The position numbers and the translations under genes are program-made. The notes below the pieces were generated by a model that was not told where the DNA came from, ran no database searches, and saw only the letters and a program-made list of their open reading frames with translations. Shown here in pieces: positions 21,598 through 32,822 of a stretch of DNA of 64,000 bases. This DNA comes from Antilocapra americana (taxonomy: Eukaryota; Chordata; Mammalia; Artiodactyla; Antilocapridae): NCBI GenBank assembly GCA_007570785.1, contig ML662465.1, positions 2,411,052-2,475,051 on the forward strand, written 5' to 3'. The stretch's first letter is position 1; each line of letters starts with the position of its first letter.

Positions 21598-22225
21598 CAT
21601 CTTGATCTTCACCTTCTCAGACCTCAGTGTACTCATTTGTAAACTGGGCTAATCATTTTACCTACAAAGGTCTGTTTAGTCAAAGCTATGGTTTTTCTAG
21701 TCATTTATGGATGTAAGAGTTGGACCATAAACAAGACTGAGTGTTGAAGAACTGATACTTTTAAACTGTGGTTCTGGAGAAGATTCTTGAGTCCCTTGGA
21801 CTGCAAGGAGATCAAACCAGTCCGTCCTAAAGGAAATCAACCCTGAATATTCATTGGAAGGACTGATGCTGAAGCTGAAGCTTCAATCCTTTGGCCACCT
21901 GATGTGAGGAACTGACTCATTGGAAAAGACCCTGCTAATTGGGAAGGATTGAAGGTGGGAGGAGAAGGGATTGAGGGCAGGATAATAGAGGATGAAATGG
22001 TTGGATGGCATCACCGATTCAGTGGACATGAGTTCAAGCGAACTCCGGGAAATAGTAAAGGACAGGGAAGCCTGGAGTGTTGCAGTTCAGGATGTCGCAG
22101 AGTTGGACACAACTGAGCTACAGAACAGAAATGACAACAGTGCCTACCTCACAGGGTGGAGTGCAGATGAAATGAAATGTGCCCAGGATTTGGCAGTCTC
22201 TGGCATGGGGAAAGCACAATGGGAA
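21598..22225 (+). repeat. MIR SINE split by BovB
   Basis: The left part is 'agacctcagtgtactcattt' and 'gtaaactgggctaatc'. The right part is 'cagtgcctacctcacagggt', 'gcagatgaaatgaaatgtgc' and 'agtctctggcatgggg'. The BovB lies between the two in the expected MIR order. Confidence 0.6.
21664..22115 (+). repeat. BovB LINE 3' end
   Basis: From 'gtctgtttagtcaaagctat' and 'gtaagagttggaccataaa' through 'tattcattggaaggactgat' to 'gttggacacaactgagctac'. It codes a broken end of the RT ORF. CCTAC on both sides may be a short TSD. Confidence 0.9.
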
Positions 22226-22917
22226 TGATCTTTATAACATTTCATTTTATTAAAATGAAAATTTAATGGAATCTCAAGAAACAGAGAAGCTTGTGTTGAA
22301 GCCTTTGCTAAGGTGTCTCTCCCATGGGATTTCTGCAGGGCACACCCCTGCCTGGGGTCTTCCTTTGGGTTTGCTTTTCATAAGCTAATCCTCCTGCCCA
22401 TGAAAGAGTCCAGCAGGGCCCAGAGGCCCTGAGCGCAGTGATGAGGAAGGTGGGGTTGGCCAGACGGTGGGTGGTGGCTGGCTGGGCTGATGAGTGTGTT
22501 TGGGTTGATCTATGAGGCCTTTTCCAGGAAGGATGGCTTCAATTCTGCCCTGGAAGTGTGGCCCGAGCCGTATTGCCGATCCATCTCCTGGGCTGTCAAA
22601 CATTTCACAGGCGCCTGCCTGGGCTGGAGACAGTTTATAAGCCTCGTCTCTGCCTTGTGGTCTTGCTGCTCTGGTGTTTTGAGTCCTGTTATCCCTACTC
22701 GGAGGCATTGTGGAGTGTCTGTCTGGATCTGCAGGCATGAAGGTGGGAATGGGGAGGGAGGAGGAGTAAGCTGGGAGGGATGAAGAGCACCTTGAGAAAA
22801 TGGGGTGTTACAGAAAGAGCACTGAACTCTAGAGATGTTCAATCCTGGAGTAACATGAGCTTACCCCCAGGGGTGCATCCATAGGTAGGGAGTAAGTGTA
22901 GAATGGGTGTACGTTCT
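22226..22917. other. Unique sequence, possible conserved patch
   Basis: No repeat recognised. A short palindromic AT patch lies at 22240-22262 (TTCATTTTATTAAAATGAAA). The segment 22515-22640 is of higher complexity and GC. No domain in the overlapping frames. Confidence 0.35.
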
Positions 22918-23132
22918 TTTTTTTAAACTTATATTTATTTATTTGTCTATTTGGCTGTGTCAGATCTTAGCTGTGCACTTGGGCTCAGTAGTTGCCACTC
23001 ACAGGCTCAACAGTTGTGGTGGGCGGGCTTTTTAGTTGCTCTGGGACACGTGGGATCTTAGTTCTCTGACCGGGGATTGAACCTTTGTCCCTTGCACTGC
23101 AAAGCTGATTCTTAACCACCAGGGAAGTCCTG
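22918..23132 (-). repeat. CHR-2-type tRNA SINE
   Basis: Antisense: T-rich start, 'gatcttagttctctgaccgg', 'ggattgaacctttgtccc' and the reversed head 'ttaaccaccagggaagtcc'. Confidence 0.9.
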
Positions 23133-23219
23133 ACGGTATTCATTCTTAATATTTGTGAGGATTAACATTCAGTCTGAGAACCTAGCAAAGGCTATGGTTC
23201 TGTCCTGAGCACAACGCAG

Positions 23220-23830
23220 ACAGATCCAAACTTCTTCCTGTTCCAGGACCCTGTCCCTGCATCCAGCTTTGTGCAAGGCCCCCACCCACCCTTGACTTGG
23301 CTTACTTCTCCTCACATCTCAGATATCAGCTCACCTGTGACCTCAGTAAGACTGCTGTGACCTCCTTGTTTATTCTCGGGCATAGAGCATCTTGCTTTTT
23401 TTCTTGAAAGCATTTATCACAATTTTGTAAAAATTTGTCTTTTTGGTTGTCTGCTTATTATCTATTTCCTTATGCATTAATGTGTTTGTCTCTCAGTTGC
23501 GTCCACCTCTTTGTGAGCCCATGGATTGTAGCTCACCAGGCTCTTCTGTCCATGAAATTCTCCAGACAAGAATATTGGAGTGGGTTGCCATTTCCCTCTC
23601 CAGGGGATCTTTCTGACCTAGGGATCGAACCCAGGTATTTCGCATTGCAGGCAGAGTTTTTACCATCTGAGCTACCAGGGAAGTGACTGGTAAACTATGC
23701 TGGAACACATGCTTTGTCCTTTTACTCCAGCAATATGGTGCCTGGGTCTAGCATATATATGTATATGGCATAGTGCAGGAAATCAACACATGTTTGTTGA
23801 ATGATTGGATGGAGGGCTAGATGGATGGAT
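23220..23830 (+). repeat. L2 LINE 3' end, sense, split by a Bov-tA
   Basis: 'tcagctcacctgtgacctca' and 'catttatcacaattttgtaa' precede the SINE, and the L2 tail 'acatgtttgttgaatgattg' follows it. Confidence 0.6.
23481..23684 (-). repeat. Bov-tA SINE
   Basis: Antisense: 'ctcagttgcgtccacctctt', 'aagaatattggagtgggttg' and the reversed head 'ctgagctaccagggaag'. Confidence 0.95.
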
Positions 23831-24794
23831 GATAAGATAGCTAAATAAACTTGAGAACAAACTCACTGCCTTGGAACCACAGCATAGCTCCTCCTCCAGT
23901 TTCACTGTGCAGCCTTGGCCTTTGGGGGAGCTCATGTTAGTTCCATAGTTTGTGGTTCTTCTCCCCCCAGCTTTCCTGGGAATGTTCCCCTTCATATGCC
24001 TCCTCTGCCCAGTGTGACCCGACACGGACCCAGGCTCATAGAAACCTTTCAAAGGACTGGTTCCTTTCATTTCTTAAGACTCTCCAGGATCCCATTCAAA
24101 CCATAGGAGGAGAGCTTCAATAATACTGAGACTGAAATTTCCTCCAGCCTGGGGGAACAGGGGGATTAAAGTCAGATTTAATTTGGTTTTAGACAAATAC
24201 TGTGACATTTATTGCACACCTGAATTGCTGGAGAAAAACACAAAAGTCACAAGGCTGCCAAGCAACAGTCATGCAGGCTGCCTCTTGCACACGGGCGCCC
24301 AGCTGAGGGGCATCCCACCTCTGCTCAGAGGTTGGACTTCTGCCCGTTCAATAGTCCACCCACCAAGTACGGTGTCTATGGGCTACTGACCCCTAGGGGG
24401 AGCCCTTTTCTAATTCAGAAAAAGCAGAACTTTCAGGCACCAGCCTTGGAGGAGAAGAGAATCGGAGGGGGTCAGGCAGGGCTAGATGACTGGTGTGCGC
24501 CCGGGCCAGGCAGTGGTCCAGGAGTGAGACCAGGCGGCCCGGAGCAGGGCACTGCCCAGGGGAGGAGGAACAGGGACCGTGATTAGAAGGGGTCTTAGCC
24601 TCTGAAATATTCAGAGTGGAGAACAAAGGAAGCTTTTCCCTTGTTCTTCATGGTTCCTTTATTTTTTTGACTTCAACAGGGCTCATGTACTTTATATCTT
24701 AGTTTTTCATATTTTAATTTTTCCACAAAAGCATATGTACAGCCCGATAATCAAATCTGCTGGAGGGGCCCCCGGGAGGGGTTTGACCATCCTT
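23831..24794. other. Unique sequence
   Basis: No repeat or gene recognised. A GC-rich patch lies at 24495-24570, too short for a CpG island. Confidence 0.4.
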
Positions 24795-25375
24795 CTGTTC
24801 ATTCCTTCATTCATTCCTTTAACAGAGCACCTACTGTGTGCCTGAAGAGACAGGAGCAAACAAGCCAAACAAAAATGCCTGCTCCTACTGGTGGCTCAGG
24901 CAGTAAAGAATCTTCCTGCAGTGTGGGAGACCCGGGTTTGATCCCTGGGTTGGGAAGATCCCGTGGTGAAAGGAATGACAATCCACTCCAGTATTCCTGC
25001 CTGGGAAACCTCATGGACAGAGGAGCCTAGTGGGTTACAGTCCGTAGAGTTGCAAAGAGTTGGACATGACTGAAGAGACCAAGCACATATGCAAGCATGC
25101 AGCTTATATTCCAGTGGGGGAAATAAACAGTAGACATAAAACATAAGAACATTATATGATGTGAGAAAAAGTGCGAAGTGTTACAGAAAGAGTAAAGAGA
25201 TTTACGAGTGTGACAGAGAAAGGACATTTGTAGTTTAAGTTGGGTAGTTCCGATGATCTTCCCTGAAATGATACTTGTGTGAAAGCTTGAAGGGGATGAG
25301 AGGGAGAGAGCCCGGATCCAGGCAGAGGGAACAGCTCGTGCCAGAGTCCTGAGGCAGGAGAGTGTCGGGCACACA
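24795..25375 (-). repeat. L2 LINE 3' end split by a Bov-tA
   Basis: Left: 'ttccttcattcattccttta' and 'agcacctactgtgtgcctga'. Right, after the SINE: 'gcagcttatattccagtggg', 'aataaacagtagacataaaa' and 'ccaggcagagggaacagctc'. Confidence 0.7.
24881..25089 (+). repeat. Bov-tA SINE
   Basis: 'ctactggtggctcaggcagt', 'ccactccagtattcctgcct' and 'gttggacatgactgaagaga'. Confidence 0.95.
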
Positions 25376-25423
25376 CAGTTCCACCATCCCTACTACACTC
25401 ACGATCACTTTCTGTTTGATGTG

Positions 25424-26198
25424 CAGTAAGTTCCCTACTGATGAACCTTCAAGTTTTGAACTTTCAAAGCCAAACCTGTGTTTGTGTGTCCAGTCATATA
25501 AGTTAGTTCTATTGGAGGGGCACTGTTAGTTTTTAAGGACTCGAACTAGAATGGTACCTGAAGGTTGCAGAAACCATTCAGAGTGTCATCAGAGATGCCA
25601 TTCCATGTCATCTCTACCCATCTCTTCTACCCAACATCACTGGATCCCTGTTTCAAGAGGATAGATAGAACCAACTCAAGCAAGGAACCAGAACCTGTGC
25701 CATCAACATCAGGCGAGAAATTGCAGCTTGCCCTCCATCTCCTACTGCTGACACTCCTTCAGCTCTACCATCTCCCACCTCCTCTCCCTCCTCTAGTCAG
25801 TAACTCTTCCTCCCATCCAAGAACTAACCAAGCCTGACCCTGCTTAGCTTCCAAGATCAGTCAGTAACTCTTCTTGCCTGTTCACTGGATGCCAGCCCCT
25901 GGATGCCAGCTGCTGTACTGTACTACCGTACTCCTCAAGGTAACGTACGGTGAGGTTAAAAATATCTTCTTTATTTTTTTGTGTATTTGTTTTTAATGTA
26001 TTATTTGTGTTGTTGTTCAGTCACTAAGTTGTGTCCAGCTCTTTGTAATCTCATGGACTGCATGCAGCATGCCAGGCTTCCTTGTTCTTCACTCTCTCCT
26101 GGAGTTTGCTCAAACTCATGTCCATTGAATTGGTGATGCTATCCACTCATCTCATCCTCTGTGTGAAAATATTATAAACCTATTATGGTTCAGTATTG
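25424..26198 (+). repeat. Tigger-like DNA transposon, internally deleted
   Basis: Starts 'cagtaagttccctactgatg' and continues 'tccagtcatataagttagtt'. A short frame has the decayed peptide 'KEPEPVPSTSG' (about 25675-25710), and the end has 'gctgtactgtactaccgtac' and 'attataaacctattatggtt'. These fit a pogo/Tigger-type element of artiodactyls from memory. The terminal part is lost at the Bov-tA at 26199. Most of the transposase is missing. Confidence 0.55.
26010..26160 (-). repeat. BovB/BovA 3' fragment inside the Tigger-like element
   Basis: 'gttgttcagtcactaagttg', 'tgtccagctctttgtaatct' and 'aaactcatgtccattgaatt'. TGTGT at both edges (26006-26010 and about 26160-26164) marks the insertion. 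Confidence 0.85.
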
Positions 26199-26331
26199 GG
26201 CTTCCCAGGTGGTGCTAGTGGTAAAGAAATCTGCCTGCCAGTGCAGGAGAAAAGCAGGCTCCATCCCTAGGTGGGGAAGATCCCCTGGAGGAGGGCATGG
26301 CAACCCACTCCAGTATTCTTGCCTGGAGAAT
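26199..26331 (+). repeat. Bov-tA SINE, 3' truncated
   Basis: Head 'gggcttcccaggtggtgcta' and body to 'tattcttgcctggagaa', then unrelated sequence. SINEs are usually 5' truncated, so the missing 3' end suggests a later deletion. Confidence 0.9.
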
Positions 26332-27081
26332 ATTGCATGTACTCCAGGGCTCCCTCCACAGTCAGGAGAATATATGCTATTATGGGATAAACAAGGTTTA
26401 TTTTGCTGGGATTTCAATTTTATGAAATTTAAGAAAAATATTGAGAGGCACAAGGCATAACTTACATGCATTAATAAGTGGGAAAATGAGGCTTGCAAGA
26501 AATATGCTCATATTCATAGAAGATTCCAAACTGCTCTCCAGAACTCTTACTTTGAGGGTGTGAGACAGTTGTCCTTTGTAATTTGGGGCACATGGATGGG
26601 GGTGAATGAGGTACTGGGTTTGCACATCTCTCTCCCCAACCATGCTGCGAGCACAGACTCTTTACAGCTTGTATTGCCTGTGTTGGGCAGCTGGCCTGGC
26701 ATGTCATGCATACTTGATAGAGAGCAGTCCTTCCACAATCTAGTTCCTTCTACAAGAACTTCCCACCCCCTCCACCAGCCCCTACCCCTGCCCTCAGATC
26801 TCTCACTCTAAAGCTCTGGGTTCAGTTCTCTCACTATAAAGACCTCAAGTTCATACAGGTGCCAGGAAGGTAAGCAAAGTGAGTGAAGTGGGCTGGGGTG
26901 TGTGATACAGCAGGGAGTGGTGAGGAGTGTGGTGAACTAGAGAGCCCAGGGCCTGTGTCATAAGAGCAGCTGCCTCTTCCCTCCATGAAGCCACTGGGAA
27001 CCCAAATTTCCAGTTCTTTCAATTTAAGAAAAATGACACATCTGAATTTTCATGAGAAAAATGTTCAATTTTCAAATACAG
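26332..27081. other. Unique sequence
   Basis: No repeat or gene recognised. Confidence 0.4.
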
Positions 27082-27091
27082 ACAACCATAA

Positions 27092-27280
27092 ACTCAGACT
27101 GTAAAGAATCTGCCTGCAATGTGGGAGACCTGGGTTTGAACCTCTTTGTTGGGAAGATCTCCAGGAGAAGGGCATGGCAACCCACTCCAGAATTCTTGCC
27201 TGGAGAATCCCCATGGACAGAGGAGCCTGGTGGGCGACAGTCCATGAGGTCACCAAGAGCTGGACATGACTGATTGACTA
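27092..27280 (+). repeat. Bov-tA SINE with TSD
   Basis: Starts inside the head ('aactcagactgtaaagaatc') and ends 'gactgattgacta'. ACAACCATAA (27082-27091) and ACAATCATAA (27281-27290) flank it with one mismatch. Confidence 0.96.
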
Positions 27281-27290
27281 ACAATCATAA

Positions 27291-27731
27291 TAAACATAGC
27301 TCTAGACCAAGTTTGGAGAAAGAGGACTTGCAGCTGTATCTGCAGAGACCCAGGGCAGCGGGCAGAGCCCTCCAGGGGTACTGAGTGAGGAGTTGAGCCC
27401 TGCCACATGTGTTCTATTGCGTCCCTGGATCGAGTTGGAGCCAGCCTGTGTAGGTTAGACTCCTTGCCATGGTTGGCCAACTTCAGGAGTAACAGAGTTC
27501 ATCCCAAGGGGAAGGTGGGGAGTGCCCAGCTGAAAAATCTCAGTTCTCTATTCAAGGATTGAGTCTGGGGTGGGGGTACATGTTAGATCTATGCCTAGAC
27601 CAATGTCTACTCCTAGGAGTTAAATGTATTTCATCTGAAAAAAATAGAATTTATTGGCTCATTAAACATTTAAGACATTCTCAAGGTGTTCAAAAAATGT
27701 CCTCAGAAATCTGTGCCTGTCCTCTATCTCT
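27291..27731. other. Unique sequence
   Basis: No repeat or gene recognised. Confidence 0.4.
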
Positions 27732-27930
27732 GCTTTCCTTTGGGCTCAGTGGTAAAGAATCTACCTGCAGTGCAGGAGACTAGGGTTCGATTCTTGGGTT
27801 GGAAAGATCCTCTGGAGAAGGAAATGGCAACCCACTCTAGTATTCTTGTCTAGAGAATTCCATGGACAGAGGAACCTGGCAGGCTATAGTCCGTGGGGTC
27901 ACAAGAGTCAGACACAGCTTAGTGACTAAA
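27732..27930 (+). repeat. Bov-tA SINE
   Basis: Head with a small deletion ('gctttcctttgggctcagtg'), then 'cactctagtattcttgtct' and 'ggctatagtccgtggggtc'. Confidence 0.94.
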
Positions 27931-28950
27931 CCACCACCACTACCAGTAGCAGTACAGAACGCCAAAGCTGGCTGTCAGCAGGCATACATCCTACCAACGT
28001 AGCAAGCTCTGTAGAAACAGAATGTATATTTTCTTATAGATCCATCCTAAGTCTCTACTTTGACTCTAATGGAGCTGGCTTGAGTTGCATGCTCACATTG
28101 AGAACCTGGTACTGTGTCAAGCTCTCCAGGACTACATGGATGGGAGTAGGGGAGGGGCCACCAAAGGGCAATTAGGATGGTGTTTCCAGAGGGTGCGGTG
28201 GGATGGATGTTGGGCAGCAAAACTGCAGAGTTCTCCCTGGACTCAAACATTGCACAAGAACTTTCATCTTCCCAGCCAGCATCTGACCCTCTTTCTGCCT
28301 CTGTCTTCCTGTCTCCCTCCCCTGGCCATCCGTCCCTGTGGCTTTTGGCAAGCAGACACGGCTGCCCTCATTTCGGCAGGGGTATTGATTGCCTGTCACA
28401 AGCTTAATGCTCGTGTTCCCTTTCACACAGTGTGTTGAAGCTTCCACTTTGATGCTTCTGCCCCTGCTCATCCTCCTGGCAACCACTTTCCTCTTCTCTT
28501 TTATGCAAGAGATGAGCCGTCTCATGTTTGTAGACTCATCTGACCGCAGCATGCAGAGTTTTTATTCTATCTCTTTTCTAGAAATTTTTCCTGGATTCTC
28601 CAGAGAAGCTCTGTGAAAGGCTGTCATTCTACCTCCCAGATGTCAACCCTTTATATTTTAGATGCTTCCTGCCCTATCTGTGGGGTGGTAGATATCACCC
28701 CAAACTTACAGAATAAGACCTAAGGCTCTTAGGGTGCATACATATAGGAAAGGACCCTTTGAAGCCAAACAGGATGACTGGGGTAGAGAGGGCTGAGCAG
28801 GAGGAAAGAGGTTATCGCTGGAGGGAAATTCCAGGCCACAGCACAGGAACGGGAAGCCAGGGAAGAGCCCAATGGACTCTCTGAGTTGAAGGTAGATGAA
28901 TGTGGAAGTGTGGGGAAGCCAAAGCAAAGCAGCTAGAGCTTACAGAGCAG
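27931..28950. other. Unique sequence
   Basis: About 1 kb without a recognised repeat. Frames of up to 126 codons on both strands (28085-28616) show no domain or codon structure I recognise. Confidence 0.4.
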
Positions 28951-28964
28951 AACACTGGAAAGAG

Positions 28965-29310
28965 GGACTTTCCTGGTGGTGCAGTGGTTAAGAATCTGCC
29001 TGCCAATGCAACAGATATGGGTTTGATCCTTGGTCCAGGAAGATTCCACGTGCTGTGGAGCAACTAAGCCCGCATGCCACAATTTCTGCATCCATGCTCT
29101 AGAGCCCACAAGCCACAACTACGGAGACTACATGCTGCCACTACCAAAGCCCTTGCATCCTAGAGCCTGTGCTCTGCAACAAGAGAAGCCATCACGATGA
29201 GAAGCCTGTGTGTTGCAACGAAGAGTAGTCCCTGTTGCTGCAACTAGAGAAAAGCTTGCATGCAGGAACAAAGACCCAGTGCAAAAATTAATTTAAAAAA
29301 ATTTTAAAAG
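28965..29310 (+). repeat. CHR-2-type tRNA SINE, full length with TSD
   Basis: 'ggactttcctggtggtgcag', 'gagcaactaagcccgcatgc', 'gcctgtgctctgcaacaaga' and an A-rich tail. AACACTGGAAAGAG (28951-28964) and AATACTGGAAAGAG (29311-29324) flank it with one mismatch. Confidence 0.97.
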
Positions 29311-29324
29311 AATACTGGAAAGAG

Positions 29325-29721
29325 AGCTTCATTGGGGGCAGAGGGAAGGGAGGGAAAGAGAAGGGGAGGGAGATTGGGAGAGAAGGACCTGGAGATTTGC
29401 AGAGGGCTTCCCTCAAGTCTTCAACTGAGTGATGGTCAGCACATGTAGGTTAAGAAATCACCTGAGATTGGGGGTAAAATCATTTGAGAGGGTTAGAGAC
29501 ACAAATCACTGAGGAACCCATTCAATATTTGGGGCATAGTTCCTGTTTCCATCAGCTAGAGTGGAAAGCCTCAGAATAATCATGAAGATTGGACAGAGCA
29601 CTCCAAACTTAAGAAAGTTTAGCAGCAAAGTTTAAAAGGGTCAAAGTGTTTTCAGGTAACTTTACTGCATCCCAGAACAAAGCTCAGGGATATTTATAGG
29701 AATACAAAAATAGCTAGCACC
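29325..29721. other. Unique sequence with GA-rich tract
   Basis: Purine-rich at 29338-29388, otherwise no repeat or gene recognised. Confidence 0.45.
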
Positions 29722-30406
29722 CAAGAAGATGAAAAAACTAAGATCATGGCATCTGGTTCCATCACTTCATGGCAAAGAGATGGGGAAACAGTGGAAACAG
29801 TGACAGACTTTATTTCCTTGAGCTCCAAAATAGCTGCAGATGGTGACTGCAGCCATGAAATTAAAAGACGGTTGCTCCTGCAAAGAAAAGCTATGATCAA
29901 CCTAGATAGCATATTGGAAAGCAGAGATATTACTTTTCTGACAAAGGTCCATCTAGTCAAAGCTATGATTTCTCCATTAGTCATGTATGGATGTGAGAGT
30001 TGGACCATAAAGAAGGTTGAGTGCCAAAGAATTGATGCTTTTAAACTGTGGGGTTAGAGAAGACTCTTGAGAGTCCCTTGGACTGCAAGGTAATCAAAAC
30101 AGTCAATTCTAAAGGAGATCAGTCCTGAATATTCATTGGAAGGACTGATGCTGAAGCTGAAGCTCCAATACTTTGGCCACCTGATGCGAAGAACTGACTC
30201 ATTTGAAAAGACCCTGATGCTGGGAAAGGATGAAGGCAGGAGGAGAAAGGGATGACAGAGGATGAGATGGTTGGATGGTGTCACTGACTCGATGGACATG
30301 AGTTTGGGCAAGATCAGGGAGTTGGTGATGGACAGGGAAGCCTGGCATGCTGCAGTCCACGGGGCCACAAAGAGCCAGACATGACTGAGTGACTGAACTG
30401 AACTGA
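29722..30406 (+). repeat. BovB LINE 3' end with RT-ORF remnant
   Basis: A plus-strand frame of about 104 codons (29746-30057) contains 'ITSWQRDGETVETVTDFI', 'ADGDCSHEIKRRL' and 'VMYGCESWTIKKVE', the C-terminal part of the BovB ORF. It ends at a stop just after 'FKLWG', where intact copies continue. The element continues to the BovB terminus 'gactgaactgaactga'. Confidence 0.95.
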
Positions 30407-30640
30407 AGAAGGTGAAATTCACAATAGTCTACATTCAGCAAAAAATTATGGGGGATGCATAGATGTAGGAAACTATGACCCATAATGAGGAGAAATCTCA
30501 ATCATTTAAACTGAAAAATGACACGTGATAGAATCAGTAGACAAGGACATTAAGAATTGTTACAATTGTATTATATATATTCAGGAAGCTAGAAGAGAAA
30601 CGGTGGACATTAAATAGAGGGATGTGACATAGAAAAACTC

Positions 30641-30819
30641 AGTTTACCAGATAAAATGAAATTCTGAGTTTCAGGTCAACAGTGAATTTTTTTAGTTTAA
30701 GTATGCCCCAAATATTGTGTATAACACATTTGCTAAAAATTCTTTACTATTTACCTGAAATTCAAATATAACTGTTCATCTTGTGTTTTTCTTCACTAAA
30801 TCTTTTGTAAGCAACCCTA
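30641..30819. repeat. Palindromic MITE-like DNA element
   Basis: 'ctgagtttcaggtcaacagt' and 'tttttttagtttaagtatgc' are mirrored in reverse complement by 'gctaaaaattctttac' and 'tatttacctgaaattca'. The outer ends 'taccagataaaatg' and 'gtaagcaaccct' fit an old palindromic family ending in 'ggcaaccct'. It lies within the old L1. Confidence 0.6.
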
Positions 30820-30881
30820 AAAAAGACCTCAAATGAACTTTTGGAGATAAAAATCTACAGTGACTGATTTTAAAAATTGCA

Positions 30882-30932
30882 TATGTATATATATAAATGC
30901 AATTACAAATATGTGTGTATATATATATATAT
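30882..30932. repeat. (AT)n/(GT)n microsatellite
   Basis: 'atatgtatatatata', then 'atgtgtgtatatatatatat', ending directly at the duplicated BovB segment. Confidence 0.9.
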
Positions 30933-31061
30933 ATCAACCTAGATAGCATATTGGAAAGCAGAGATATTACTTTTCTGACAAAGGTCCATCTAGTCAAAGC
31001 TATGATTTCTCCATTAGTCATGTATGGATGTGAGAGTTGGACCATAAAGAAGGTTGAGTGC
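30933..31061 (+). repeat. 129-base exact copy of a BovB segment
   Basis: Identical base for base to 29896-30024, including variants that differ from the usual BovB consensus. It is fused at 31062 to an L1 3' tail. See findings. Confidence 0.95.
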
Positions 31062-31222
31062 AAAGCCAGTGCTCTGAAACAGACCAAATGGATGGGGTGG
31101 GGAGGGGCGTGGGAGGGGGTTCAGGATGGAGGGACACAGGTGTACCCATGGCTGATTCATGTTGATATATGACAAAAACCACCACAGTATTGTAATTTAA
31201 TTAAAATAAATTAATTATTAAA
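31062..31222 (+). repeat. Ruminant L1 3' tail
   Basis: 'tgggagggggttcaggatgg', 'acccatggctgattcatgtt', 'gatatatgacaaaaacc' and an A/T-rich tail. Confidence 0.9.
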
Positions 31223-31243
31223 AATATATAGACATATATAATT

Positions 31244-31460
31244 GGGCTTCCGTGGTGGCTCAGCAGTAAAGAATCTGCCTGCAATACGGGTAACAATGCA
31301 GGAGACCCAGGTTCAGTCCCTGGGGTGGGAAGATCCCCTGGAGGAGGAAATAGCAACCCACTCCAGTGTTCTTGCCTGGAGAATTCCATGGACAGAGCAT
31401 CCTGGGAGGCTACAGTCCATGGGGTTGCAAAAGACTCTGTCACAACTGAAGAGACTTAAC
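31244..31460 (+). repeat. Bov-tA SINE
   Basis: 'gggcttccgtggtggctcag', an internal duplication around 'gcctgcaatacgggtaacaa', then 'cactccagtgttcttgcctg' and 'actgaagagacttaac'. Confidence 0.95.
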
Positions 31461-31515
31461 ATACACTCACATACACACACTCACACACATACACACACCC
31501 CGACACCCCCCCCAC
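31461..31515. repeat. CA-rich and C-rich microsatellite
   Basis: 'acacacactcacacacatac' then a C-rich run, at the 3' end of the Bov-tA. Confidence 0.9.
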
Positions 31516-32256
31516 ATATATATAAACACTTGATGAAAATAAGGGCAGATTGGACATTGCAGATAAAAAGATAAATTAACTGGAAGACAGCAATAGAAAC
31601 TATTGGAACCAAAGCACACATAGAGAAGATAAAAGGCTCAAAAAAAAAAAAAAAAAAAAGAACAGTAGCCTGATACACATTTAATTGGAATGAGTATCCA
31701 AAGGACCAAACGAGTAGCGTGGAAAATTATTTGCATAAATAATGGGTAGAAATTTTCCAAATCTGATGAAAAGCATGAATCAATAGAGAGTGAAAAAAGA
31801 TATGTATTACCAATTAAATGAATGAATGAGATATAGCATCACTATAGATTCTACAGCTATTGAAGGGCTAATAAAGAGATTCTGTGAACAATGTTATAAT
31901 AATGGAAAGGTCCTTGAAAGGCACAAACTATCAAAGCTCATTTAAAATAAAAAAAAGATGATCAGCATAATCTAATATCTCTTAAAGAAACTGAATTTGC
32001 ATTTAAAATAAAACAATTTCCAGCTCAGGTGGCTTCTTTGGTGAATTCTACCAAATACCTAATGAAGAAATAATGCCAATTGTATCCAATATTTTTCAGA
32101 AAGTAGAAGAGAAGGAAACACTTTCCAGTTCATTCTATGAGGCCAGAATTAGCCTGGTACCTAAACCAGAACAAAGTTATTACAGAAAAAAAGAAAATAC
32201 AGAAGAGTTACAACACATCTTATCAAGTCTCATGTAAAACTCTTAACAAAAACAGA

Positions 32257-32257
<1 letters not shown>

Positions 32258-32293
<36 letters not shown>
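32258..32293. repeat. (GT)n microsatellite
   Basis: About 17 GT units inside the old L1. Confidence 0.95.
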
Positions 32294-32295
<2 letters not shown>

Positions 32296-32822
32296 AATCA
32301 TCATGACCTATTGAGGTTTATGCCAGGCATGCAAGATTGGCTTACCATTCAAAATGATCTCAATGCAATTTACCATATTAAAATTCTATACAAAAAATAA
32401 TACGTTCACCTAAATAGATGTAGTGAAAGCATTTGATGAAATTCATCAACCATCCCTTAAAATCAGGAATAGGAGGGAAATTCTTGATTCTGATAAAGAG
32501 CGTCAGTGAAAAACCTATAGCTAACATACTTGCTAGTGAAAGGCAATGTTTTCCCCTTAAGATAAGGAAAAATGTAAGAATACCCACTCCCACCATTTCT
32601 GGTTAACTAATCTTGTTTTGGGAGTTCTAGTCAGTGCAAGAAGGAAAGAAAAAGAAATAACAAACATTCAGGTTAAAAAGGAAGATACAAAACTTTATTC
32701 TAATGACATGGGAGTCTGTGTTGAAAATTCTATGGACTCTACAAGAAAGGTATGAGAAGTAAAAAAAAGAAAAAGTAGGCTATGAGATGAGTGCACGGAA
32801 GCCAACTGTATTTCTATATAAG

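Noticed and set aside
24495..24570. CpG island or promoter
   Set aside because: GC-rich for under 100 bases, far below island length, and with few CpG pairs.
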